The notes under the pieces are model-generated. The model was not told the DNA's origin, did no database searches, and saw only the letters and a list, made by a program, of their open reading frames with translations. Below are positions 45,113-56,527 of a stretch of 64,000 bases of DNA, in pieces (position 1 is the stretch's first letter; each line of letters opens with the position of its first letter). The stretch comes from Drosophila miranda (Eukaryota > Arthropoda > Insecta > Diptera > Drosophilidae). Position numbers and translations under genes: made by a program. Location of the stretch: positions 31,018,913 through 31,082,912 of the forward strand of contig NC_046677.1 in the NCBI RefSeq assembly GCF_003369915.1. The letters run 5' to 3'.

Positions 45113-46184
45113 TTAGCTCTGGCAATAGCAACCATCGAGGGTGTTCTTCTGTATCCAGTCCAGGAACTTGCTGACTCTGGCATAGACGCCAGGAGCATTC
45201 TTCTGAGCACAACCATAGCCGAAGGAAACGACTCCGGCCAGCTTGTAGCGACCTTCGTTGACGATCAGTGGGCCACCGCTATCGCCTTGGCAGGCATCCT
45301 TGCCGCCCGACTGGACCAGGCCGGCACAAAGCATTACCTCGGCAATCTTGTCCTTATATCGTGTGGTACGGCACTGCTGATTGCTGATCACGGGCACACT
45401 CACCTCCTGCAGGTAGTTGGAGGTGACGCCACCCTCCTTGATCAGACCCCAGCCGGCGACAACAGCCTAAGAGGAAAGATCGATAGAGAAGTTATCCCAA
45501 AATATGGTCCTGTACTAGATCTCCGACTCACAGTCTTTCCATCAAAGTTGTGATTGGCCTCTGGCAGGCAGACGGGACGCATGTTTCCTGTGAGTGGCAC
45601 TGGAGATTCCAGCTTTAACAAGGCAACATCATTCACAATGCGGTTGGGATCGTAGTTGGGATGGATCGTGGTCTGGACAACCTTGCGCACAATGCCGGGG
45701 TCCCGGGAGGATCTATCGATCTGGAGCAGGCGAATGGTGATCTGGTCCCGGTTTCCATGGACGCAGTGGGCCGCCGTCAGGACATACCGATCGTTGATTA
45801 GGGAGCCACCGCAGAAGAGACGCGGGTAGTGGCGACCCTTGACCAACTGTGCGGTCCACGGATACTTGTTGGAACGCACCTGCTGACCGCCCACAATGCG
45901 ATTGACATTGGGAGTGCCGCAGACTGGAAAGTCGAAGATAATTATCTCCCTTGCTCTCTCCTTGTTCCGAATGTGGGAAACTTACAGCAATTCTGCTTAG
46001 CAGTGCACTGGTTTCGCTGCTTTCCCGGGCGCACAGCCTTCACACCGGCTGGATCCTCCACACCCACATCCACCACATCGGCAAATTGTTGGGACAGCGT
46101 CTGCTGTGGGCCTTGGTATTGGTATTGGGCCAAAGCCAGGCTGCAGCCCAGCAGCAGGAGCGGCAGGGCCAGGTAACAACGCAT
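45113..46184 (-). CDS. Secreted trypsin-like serine protease (S1 family, chymotrypsin fold)
   Basis: A 314-aa zymogen in three exons: 46184-45986, 45923-45532 and 45466-45113. The introns are 62 nt (GTAAGT...TTCCAG) and 65 nt (GTGAGT...CTCTTAG), and phases agree. A signal peptide (residues 1-19, LALPLLLLGCSLALA) precedes a short Gln-rich/Cys-containing pro-region without an obvious full clip domain. Activation would cut R75|IVGG. The catalytic triad is His119 (LTAAHC), Asp165 (NDVALL) and Ser260 (GDSGGP). Asp254, six residues before the serine, predicts trypsin-like cleavage after Arg/Lys. The pro-region cysteine before CGTPNVN likely pairs with the catalytic domain after activation. Relatives in flies are numerous (CG18735/CG4386-like by overall look), so no symbol is given. 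An extracellular, digestive or immune role is open. Confidence 0.93.
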
Positions 46185-46240
46185 CTTGTCTGGAGTAAAC
46201 TTCTGAAGAAAGTGACGGCGTTGTTTGCCTACCGTGGGCT

Positions 46241-46247
46241 ACTTATA
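46241..46247 (-). promoter_or_regulatory. TATA box of the serine protease gene
   Basis: Minus-strand TATAAGT about 60 nt upstream of the ATG at 46184, which would place the start around 46215 and give a leader of about 30 nt. GATCTCG/AGATCT-rich sequence lies just upstream. Confidence 0.5.
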
Positions 46248-48438
46248 CCATCTTCAAGATCGGAGAAGATCGAGATCTCGTTCGAGCTCGCAGATTTAAT
46301 AAAACTAAAAATATGAATGTTTCATTGGGCTTGTATAAGCAGCGCGCTTCTTTCTTTCTTTCTCCGCTTTCTTTGTTTGACGGCGCCAATGCCCGATCTG
46401 ACAACGCGGCGACTTATTTGCATAACACTTTATAGCGAGGCAGGCACACACGCTCAAGCCCTGCCTCTCCTCCCCCAGTTTCTCAGCTCTTAAGTTGATT
46501 TTGTATTTTGTTTGTATTTTTGGCTCTGTACAAATCATCATTTTCATCGAGAATAATTTGCCGAAATGGAAAATAAACTTTTTATGGTCACTTCCCTAAA
46601 AGGTTGAGTAAAAATACTTTACCCGAAATTGGGTCATCAGAACAGAGAATCATTCTAATAGATGGGGAATAAAGTGATCTTTCTTTTATTATAATAAAAT
46701 AAAATAAAATAGATGTTGGGTTCATTATTGGAAGGAAAGTTCAAATTCTCTTGGGAAAATGTAAGGCCAATATATCGTAAATTGACTCGGACGCTAGAGA
46801 GAGATATAGAGAGATATACATCTATTTAATAAAAATACTAAATGAATTCACTTACTCAAGAGTAACCAATCTTCGGTTAGGTGCCCGTATTTTTCGTTTA
46901 GTGGTTTGCATATTCATGAAAGTGGAGCAAACGCCACCACTACCACCAAGATGCCTGCCACCCGTTGTTTTTTTAATGGACTTTTAATGCGCATCTGGAG
47001 AGGCTTAGGCACAGCCATCGTCATCGACTTTGAGGCTCTGGTGGCTCCAGCGCCTCTGACCCAGCAGATCGGGCAAAAATACACTCTGCCGATGAGTGGG
47101 CCATCGACTCGACATCGAGTGTTCCTTTCTACTGGCATTGGCAAGCAATGGAATTGCGATGTGGCTCACATTGCAGCATAAATATCCTTTAAGTGCTGGT
47201 TATCCGGTATCATCATTAACCGGAGGCAAACGACCGCTTTCACGCTACTGCCGTTCCCCTGTCGCAGGATGGAATGGAAATAATTTATAAGACTTTTTGG
47301 TCAGGGCAAACCTTCTTTTCGGCATAATTTACAAAACGCAACCGAAACCGATCCAGAGACAAGTTATTCCTCCAGCTCCAGCTCCTGCTGCCCGTTCCTG
47401 CTGCCTGTTGTTCGATCATATTTCTTGTATATGGAATGTCGTCTTCGAGGCCCCCCTACCTTGTGGATACCGAAATTGATTTGCCCCAGGCCCCAGTGTC
47501 GTTCATCCAAACGCCCGAAAAATATAAATTAATAAAAGAACCAAAGAGGCGCGCTGATAAATTGCGTGCAGCTTGAAATTATGCAACATGTGGCACTTTC
47601 ATGCTCCTCATGCAACAAATTGGTTATTTTTTAATGCAAAAAATTAAGGCAACGACAGAAACTGGAAAAAGAAGAAAGCATGTTGGGTATTTTTCAAGGT
47701 ACTACTATTTTTTAGGTACTCAAAATTCCACACTTAAGTCTTTTGGAAGTTTGTTCAGTTGACCTGACCCACTACGGTAATCATAAATCTGTCCAGAACC
47801 CATTAAAAGTGATTCATGTGTAGACTGCAATTTATCCACTTTTCTAATATCTCACGACTTTGTTCCCCTTCATTCATTAAGGCTCTGATTCGTTTCTTTC
47901 CACACATAAATAACTTTTACTCTTATGCAAAACTTGGGCACACGTAAATGCTTTTAGAAATTCGTTTCTTTTTGGCAGCATTTGCATAATTTATTTATTT
48001 ATAGCGTGGAGAGCCGATCAAATGCCTAAAATGTGAAACAAACTCATTTGTTGGTGGCATACATTAATCACGAGCAGCATCACAAGTATGCAAAGTAGTT
48101 CGCTTTGTCAAATGTTGAACCAGATATAATTGTTGCAATTGTAATACCAAGCAGAGGCACAAACCAAAGATGGTAGAACAAAGATTTCAATATGGCCATT
48201 ATGCTTTCAACGAGAATTTTTTCAGAATTTCCAACAGGCGTGTCTGAGTGACAAACACGCAGTAGTTCTGGCATATAGAATATGGAGGAATATGCAGATC
48301 ATTGAACCAGACAAACAAAAGACTGGAAGCAGCACCTTTACTCTGGGGTATGCCAAACTATAACACAATTTAGAAAGGTTGAATGGCATGCCATTCACTC
48401 GGCACCAGCCCCAACCTCAGCCCAGTGGCAGTTGCCCG

Positions 48439-48471
48439 TCAGAGTCAGAGTCAGAGTCAGTCAGTCAGTCA
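48439..48471. repeat. AGAGTC/AGTC microsatellite
   Basis: Tandem CAGAGT units changing to CAGT units, in non-coding DNA. Confidence 0.8.
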
Positions 48472-51400
48472 CTCATAAATTTGCATAAGAACGGAATACT
48501 GTTGCATTATCTAAGCTGAAGTTGCAGTTGCAGTTGCTGTTGCACTTATCTCAGCGGTAGGAGAAATCATGGCAAAGGCAACGATTTTAATTATTGTGTG
48601 TGACGGAGACGGAGACGGTTACGACTGCGACTACGACTCCAGCTGAGAAGGAAGAGAGGCCAGTTTTCTTCTAGGAGTCATGCAGACATCTGTCTCTGAC
48701 TCCAACTCCAACTGTGACTCTGACTCTGTCTTAGAGTCTGTTTGTGTCTCTGGCCTGATGTGCTGCATTTGATAACTGCCAGCAATGAAGTCTTAGACCC
48801 TTAGATAATGAAAAGGAAGCCAGTCTTGAGTATTGCCGGTAGACTGTAATTCAAATTAGTAGCAGTTCAGACCGCTGGGCCGACGAGCTCGACCAGAAAT
48901 CTTGGGACTGTAAGATACCTTTTAGAATAAGAATAACATATAAAAATGACAAGGAAACAGCTAGCAAAGCTTACAAAGGGGAATTTTTTTATTCGTATGT
49001 TTCAAGATGTGTATCGAAATACGAGTATACTATCGAATGTTGTCACTGATTTGTTACCTAAATGTCCACAACAACAACATACCCTTGCACTAGTGGATTA
49101 CCTGGGTTGAAAAACAAGAGAAGATTCTGTCAGAGATGCAGAGTTCGAGAGTTGTGTGTTTGTCTGCGGCTACTGCAGAATCGGACTGGCAGTGGCTGTG
49201 GCTGTGGCAGTGGCAACAGGCAGCCGGGAACATCTTCTTCCTCAATGACATTAATTCATTTCGTATGCAAAGCAATCAGTGAACTCTTCTCCGTCGCATT
49301 CGCTCTTGCTCTGTCTTGGCAATTAGAAAAGAGTTGGAAAATTGTATGCGGCTCCAGCTTGGACTTCGGTCTCCTTCTACGTCTCCTTCTCCGTCTTCGG
49401 GGACTCTGACTTTGCCGAATGGTACTGCTGCGCACTGATTTGCATTGCACGATTCTCAACTTAATTTAACATAAAGTAAACAAGCGCAGTTAACAAGCCA
49501 AATACAAGCCATGAGCGTGCGGGTGCCGGCTCTCGCTCTCCAGCATCATCTCCATCTCCAGCTCCAACTGAAACTCCAACTCCATCTCCTGCCCAAACTG
49601 CCTCTCCATTTCCTAATCCCTCAACGTGGCCAAGGGCCCGAGCAGAACCCATGCATGCCTCAATCGCCATCCTGAGGCCCCCTCTGCTGCTGTCGTGTGA
49701 CGTGTTGTGAAAATTCTAAAATATTTCTTCCGCGACCGGCCCAGCTTTCTCACAAGTCAACGCCAGCGCGAGACACTTTAACACCGCACAGTGGTTCTCA
49801 TTCTATGGAAAAATTAAATAGGGAATTTTAAATATCAAAACAATTGAAATTAATTGAATAAAGATTCAATTGCGGGGGCCTGCGAAGCGAGTGTCCTGAG
49901 GGCTTGCACCTAGTGTTAACTGTTTTACATATGAAGTCTCTTTTTAGGCATTGTGATTGAGTACTTCCGAGAGGCAACTATCAACTGAGGGATACATGTA
50001 AATATTAAATATTCCGGCTATTCATGGACACCTAACCACTGTGCACCATTCTAGGCTTCAAGCTGTGTCCATCGTGAGGAGTTTATTAAAAGCCACGACA
50101 ACAACGACGACGTCCGTCCAGTCAGCACAGCGCTCTCGCCAAATCCTTTGTACGGTAATTGCTCATTTGAGTTATAAACACGCACACAGACGGTGTCCCT
50201 AAGTCTGCCCTGTCTCTGTCCCTATCCCAGTCGCTATCCAATCCCTATCCCTGTCTCCATGGCCGCATGACCACAGCCAGAGATGGCAATCGAGGCTGCC
50301 CAGAAAGGGCCCTGGACGCTGGCAACGTCCCCGCTTTGCATGTCTAACAATTGTTCTTCTAATTGCGTTTATGGCCAGGCGAGAGAACACGCCGGAGTCC
50401 GGGCAGCTCCAGCTCCAGGCCACCAATGCCTTGTAAACGCAATCGGACAAGATAATCTCGGCATCGCAGCGTGCGCAATGATTTGCAGGGGCCCCAAAAA
50501 GGGCATGCCCCATCTCCGTTTCCGTACAGGGGGTTTCTATGTGGCGTGGCATGAGGCATGCATTTGGGCGCAACAAATTGCCGCAACGCATCTGCCAGAC
50601 TCTGAATTGAGTTGAGTTCCTCAAATTGGCACTGGCACTGGCACTGAAGGAAATGCGTTACATATTGCATTTATGGGCTGCTTATTAAGTGGTGCAACAA
50701 ATTGACAGCTCCATTGGCCAGCGACTAGGACGCCGACGAGCCGACGAGCCGACGATCCGACGAGGATTGCCCCCAGAACCGTTTCAATAGTCATTACGAA
50801 GCAATTACCGCCCAAACTATTCGCAGAAGGATACATCCACTCAGTATCCAGCACTTCATTAAAAGTAAATAAGGTGTCCATGAGATATAGCGATAAGTCC
50901 CATAGACATGCTGCCAGTTGGTCGAGATCAATTGATTTGCCCAAGAGTAGAGGGTGGATGGAGGAAAGTCATTCCTAGTGTGGGTTCGTTAGATAACGAA
51001 TCATTCTCCTACGATTTCTTATACCTTTTATTTTCATTATATTCAATTGTGTGTATAGGTGGAAGGAAGATGGATTGATTTCTGGTAGAGAACTAACTTC
51101 TATAAACATCTCGACTACCATGGAGTTGTCAAATAGTACAGGTGATTGTAGGGTTACAAGAGTTAGAACAAAAACCTTGAAAATCAAATGAGTTGAAAGA
51201 TAATTCAGAATAATATTTTGGAACTTTAACACTCGATACATCGTTTTGGAAAACTATTTGTAGAAGGCCTCAAAAGTCACTACTCAGATAACGAGTTGGC
51301 ACTAATGCCGACTATTCCAATCAAATAGAATTAATAATATTATTTAAAATGAATATAATTTAGTTAGAAAAAATAATCTTTATCGTTTTAGATGCGTTTC

Positions 51401-52655
51401 CCTTGACTTGATGTACAGATATGCCTCAATAGATGTACCGCAGCGTCTGCATTCTGGATTCTGAGTTCTGGACTCACGTTAAAGCCCTCGACAGTTCTTA
51501 AGGCCTGGGTAAAGGCAGCAAATAGTTCGTGCAATTGCCAGTTATGGCTGAAAGCGCAAAAAAAGGCGCGCGTCAACTACTCGTACTAAAGAAAAAGGGA
51601 GGAGAATCGCCTCCAGATGTGGACCTGCAGGTTACAATAACACTCGGGACGGGGAACAGCAGAGGCAGCAAAGGGGAACAAAGGCAACACATGGACCGAG
51701 TGTGTGGCTAAGTTGAATCGGTGGAAAATTGAAGCCCGGGCTCGTTCTCTAATGATAACTGCTGGAACTTTAAAGGCGCGAGATTGCGGAAATTTCCAGG
51801 CTGCCAGCTAACGTACATATACGTACGAGTACACACCGATACGGTTGCAGAACCGATGACGGCAACAACGAATGCAACGACAACGACGACAAGTGTCAAG
51901 CGAAGCTTAGATAAATTTCAAAAAGGGCAACAACATCCACAAGCCGCAAAAACACACGACGACGGGTTGGACTTAGAGAGGAATAGGAGTGAAGTGCAGT
52001 GGAGTCCAGGGAGTCCAGGGAGGAGGCGACGATTGCTTGAAGCTGAAGTGGCATGAAGAGAAGCTGGAGACGAAGGCCTCACCTTGCCATGCCGCACAAG
52101 TAGCCAGCAGGCAGAGGTAGATGCTCCGTCCCATCTTCTATTCGCCATGCCGGGCGACTCCAAGTCGTCTGAGTGGCATGCCATGACTGCCTCTGCTTCC
52201 TGCTTGTTGCTCGTATTTGAACTTCCAGACACGCTTTTGGCCCTTAACATTTTTGACCGTCATTTTGCCGATATAAATTCTTCAGCATCTCTGCTGTTGC
52301 CGCTGCTGCTGCTGCTTCTGATTCTTCCTTCTTTCTTTCTGAGAGCCAGAGAGCGAAATCGCTTTGGGTTGCACTTTCTTCGTCGTGCCAGCAAAAGTGT
52401 AGATCAGCGCGAAATCTAATTTATGCAATGTACAAGAACATACAACATGTAGCACGATGATGAAAATGCGGCAGCCAGCCAGTAATATTTTTTATTAAAA
52501 AGAAAAAAACCCAGCAGCAGCGGCAGCGGCTGCGGCAAGACAATCGAGCAACGACAACAACGACGCATGTTTTATGACTCTCATTGTCATTTATGCAAAT
52601 TAGGAAACGGCAATGGCTCAGGAGGAGCTCAGAAGACCAATGGAGCCCCAGAACC

Positions 52656-52760
52656 TGAGCCAAAGTCAGAGTCAGAGCCAGAGCCAGGTTCAGGTTCAGG
52701 TCCAGGGCCAGACTGATGTCGATGCTGATGCTGATGCCGATGCCGATGCCAAAGCCAAAG
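52656..52760. repeat. Hexamer low-complexity block
   Basis: Successive runs of CAGAGT/CAGAGC, CAGGTT and GATGCT/GATGCC. One plus-strand frame reads these as Ser-Gln, Val-Gln and Asp-Ala repeats, which explains the open frame at 52613-52924. Confidence 0.8.
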
Positions 52761-53093
52761 ATCCATGGCCACTTCTAAGCAACGGCGCAAATTTCCCACC
52801 AAACGGCGGAGGAGCTAAAGTTGGACCTGCCTCGTGGCCTGAACTTTTTGTGTCATGGCCTGGTACGCTGCTCCGCTGCTCCGCTGCCTCCATCCTGATG
52901 TTGCCCCTTCGGCCCAACCGATGATTATGAGCAACATGTTTTATGATATCTGGCGGTGATTTATTATCATTTGATTTAAAAAGCAGTGGACAGGACACAC
53001 ATCAATACGATTACATGTGGCTGGTCATAGTCAGAGACATGGCGTTATTTATAGTTTTCGGTCCGGCAACGGGAACGGGGACTAGCCTCGTTG

Positions 53094-53126
53094 CAGGGCA
53101 CGGGCACGGGCACGAATACGGGCACC
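53094..53126. repeat. GGGCAC hexamer tract
   Basis: Imperfect tandem GGGCAC units. Confidence 0.75.
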
Positions 53127-55321
53127 TGGCATATGGTAGGGTTCGGTGTTGGTGTTGTTGTTTGTGGATCTGAACCATAGCCGTGGTATTTCATGCTTAT
53201 TATCGAAATGTGCGCTTTTATGAGCAGTGCCCAGCATGCTAAAGGTGGAGAGAGCCTTTCGGCTATTTTAATTAGTGGAGAGCGGCACCGACAGCCCACA
53301 GTCCCTCGACTTTCGCTTGATCTCGTTCGGACATGAGAACACCGGCCCAGAACTGTACAAAACCTAATTAATTTCATGTGGCGACTCTAGAACGTTTAGA
53401 ATCTCTTAGTTAGAGTTAAACTATGGACACGTTTAATTAGCTCTTGAAAACAGTGCAGACCCCCTATCAGCACCCTCTCCTTCAGCACTTTATGGCTTTG
53501 GAGGGGTTCAGGTTAACGTCTGCTCAAGCTCGGAGATTGATGACTTGAAGTGGTCTAAGAGTACTTTTGCCTAATTACTTATTCGAGTTCTTAAATTAAG
53601 GAAGAATTAATAGTACTATCAAGAAAACACTGAAAAAAAATTCATTTTAGTAGTGATAACAAAGAGAATATTTTTAAATTTCTTCTGCATACTTTCAGGA
53701 TTATATGGAATAACAAATCGTTTACAAATGATTACAAAATTTACATTGAAGACCATGAAATGGGTGTAATTTTGTAATGAATACACGAATTGCGAAACAA
53801 TGCAATGGTTTTGTGACTTTTCCTATGTCAGTGGGACAAACAGAAAGCCGAAATTTCTCGCTTCTAGAATTTATAATCCTTGAAACCGGTTTTCCGATTG
53901 ATTTGTTCTTAGACATCTCTGTTATGTGTTTGAGAACTATACATCCTCTGGGAAATCCGCAGAGTGTCTGGTCATTCAAATAGACAGTTGGCCCTTGAGA
54001 GTCAGCTGCAATCTGCAGCCAATCAAGACCAGATCAATGGGACGATTCAACGTTTTATGGTGTTCGTGTACAGAGTGTTTTATGGTAGAGTTTTCGGGCC
54101 CGTTCCTTGAGCGGCTTTTAATGGCGCACTCGAATGGTAATTCGCGGACCTAGCATAAAAACTAATACCTGCAAAGACGGTTCATTAGGGCCAGGTCCAG
54201 CCCCTGTTAGTCTTATTAGCCAGGATAGCATTTTTTGTGGTGTCTGGTTATGCGCCCATTATAAGCAGCTCATGGCAGCTCGAGACTCGCCCAGTCCCAC
54301 TCCCGGTCCCAGGCCAATTAGCCTCGGACCATTGTCTGCCCTTCGTTGGGGTCTGTACTTGATTCGATTCTCAGTGCAATTGCGCCTCAGTAATCATGTC
54401 AGTTCCGTTTGCATAAATTACCGCTAGCCACACGTACGAGTACGAGTAGGAGAATTTCACAATCGGCGACGTCATCAATGGAATCACCTACGTGCCGGGG
54501 CTATCCATCTTTCAGAGTCCCCATCATTCCACTCCGGTTGATGTGCTCATCTCTGGGTCGTTGAAACATTCGACTAAAAATAGATTCCAGCACTGGTGTT
54601 TGCTTAATAATTTATTGCTTATTATTACCTTCACATACAATCTTTAACGATGCACTTGCCACCAGAGGGTTGGGCGAGAAGTCCAGGAGTAGGCCTCTCC
54701 TCATGCGTTGACTCTTCACAGATGTGTAAAACCGCCACCGCAACATTGAATAGTGCTATTACATGGGTAAACAACTTACTAAGAAGATGTTTTTTCTGTT
54801 TCTATTAATTCCAGCATTTTTTTTCATTTGCATGCAATTACATGGGCATTCACGAGCTAGACAACGATCCAGCAGCAACAACAGAGCATACTCTTATAAG
54901 GTACTCGGTGCATATGACATCATCTACCCCTCTCATGGCATGATGCGCATTGCAAAGCCTTGCAGAGGCCAACTATTTTCTTGATAACTTGCCAACATAT
55001 CTTGCCATATCCATCCACGAACGAAGCTTAACAGCCGCCGCCCACACTCGCAATTGGCGTTGCCCGTAGACCGCAGCCCAAGTCTTTTCAATTGCAAATT
55101 TAATTCAATCAATGACTGCAATTTGGCACACTCGGAGAAGGCAAAGGTACTTCCAGTCATTGTCTTTCCCTTCCTCCGGTCTGCGTCTGGGGCTGGCCGA
55201 TCCAAGTGCACATTTAACTGTTAAATGTTGCAGCGGCGTTTGCATTTAACACGCGCAAATTGCTGCTCTGCTGCAACAACTGCCAGCAATGGGAAAGGTA
55301 GAGAGGCAAAGGTAGTGGGAG

Positions 55322-55346
55322 AGTCAAAGTCAAAGTCAAAGTCAAG
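55322..55346. repeat. GTCAAA hexamer tract
   Basis: Four tandem GTCAAA units. Confidence 0.8.
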
Positions 55347-55604
55347 ACACAACAACCATTAGAAATTCTAATTTCCACAACTTGAGGAGCCAGCCATTGT
55401 TGGCTGGTAACTGCAATCAGCCATGCCAGGAGTCACCGTCCCCCACAATCGCAGGGCGGCTTTCGAGATGCCGAGGAAGATGCAGATGAAGGTGGCAAAT
55501 ATGTAAGTCACGTTGCCCATTCCGAGTGGTTTTGGGTCGGGCTTTGTTTGGTGTTGCCATTGACAACAACCTAGACGGCGACTGTGGCCGTTGCCTCATC
55601 ATCT

Positions 55605-55650
55605 GCAGCGGCAGCAACAGCAACTGCAGCAGCAGCAGCAGAAGCAACAT
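55605..55650. repeat. CAG-rich (opa-type) tract
   Basis: CAGCAG/CAGCAA run. No supported reading frame is attached to it. Confidence 0.75.
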
Positions 55651-55891
55651 TGCTGTTGTATGTTGCAGATGCCGCCGTAAACAATTGCGATAAAAAAGCG
55701 TGCGAATTTCTCACGAACATTTTATGTATAGACGTTGCCGTATACCCAGCCTTTGGCTCTAACCCAGCCACCTATATACGAGTAATGCCATGGCCATAGT
55801 CAGAGTTGGCGACTGGTCTCCGATTCGCCTGGCGCATGTTCTGGAGATGGCGGCGGTATTTGTGCTTTGATTTCCCAAATTCAACATGGCC

Positions 55892-55990
55892 AAAACAACA
55901 GCAACATCACCAACATCAGCAACATCCACATACACATCGAACAACAGCAACATCAACATCCACATCCACATCCAAAACAACATCTACCAC
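55892..55990. repeat. CAACATC/CACATC low-complexity tract
   Basis: About 100 bp of CAACAT, CACATC and close variants. Confidence 0.75.
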
Positions 55991-56217
55991 ATCCAGAGCT
56001 TAACTCCAACAAGTTTCGCCTTAAGTGGGCTGTGGGTCAAGCCATGGCCGGCATTTTTCTATGGCACTAATGATTTTGGTATGGCACAATTGATTGATTG
56101 CTTGATTGAGTGCATTGAACCTTGACGGTCAAAGGGGCCTGGGCTTTGGAGGTCTGTGGCCAAGAGCCAAAGGTCAATTGGTTTGTCAGCGGCTCCATGA
56201 GGATGTTGATGATGTTC

Positions 56218-56247
56218 TTGCTGCTGCTGCTGCTGCTGCTGCCGCTG
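56218..56247. repeat. CTG trinucleotide tract
   Basis: Eight consecutive CTG units, then CCGCTG. Confidence 0.85.
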
Positions 56248-56488
56248 TGACATCTTTTACATCTACGGCGTTCATAACAAACAGCATTGCATGGAATAGA
56301 ACTCACGTCTAGAAAATTGTCCAACTGTTGGGTTTATTATTTCGATTGAAGATGGCAGAATCCTAGGCACGTAGCAGCACTTTGGGTTTGGTCTGTGTCT
56401 GCACCATGGACTGCGGCAAGAACTTGCTGCTTCTTCCCAGTGTTGTGTCTGCGGAGCACCACTTCTAATGATGCAAGCGAGGTCGTTC

Positions 56489-56527
56489 AGCTAGCTAGCC
56501 AGCCAGCCAGCCAGCCATCCAGCCATG
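56489..56527. repeat. CCAG tetranucleotide tract
   Basis: CTAG/CCAG/CCATCCAG tandem units. Confidence 0.8.

Noticed and set aside
52613..52924. 103-codon frame with Ser-Gln, Val-Gln and Asp-Ala repeats
   Set aside because: Fully explained by hexamer simple repeats that leave several frames open.
55605..56247. CAG/CTG-rich tracts as CRISPR-like or regulatory arrays
   Set aside because: They are ordinary fly opa-type microsatellites with no spacer structure.
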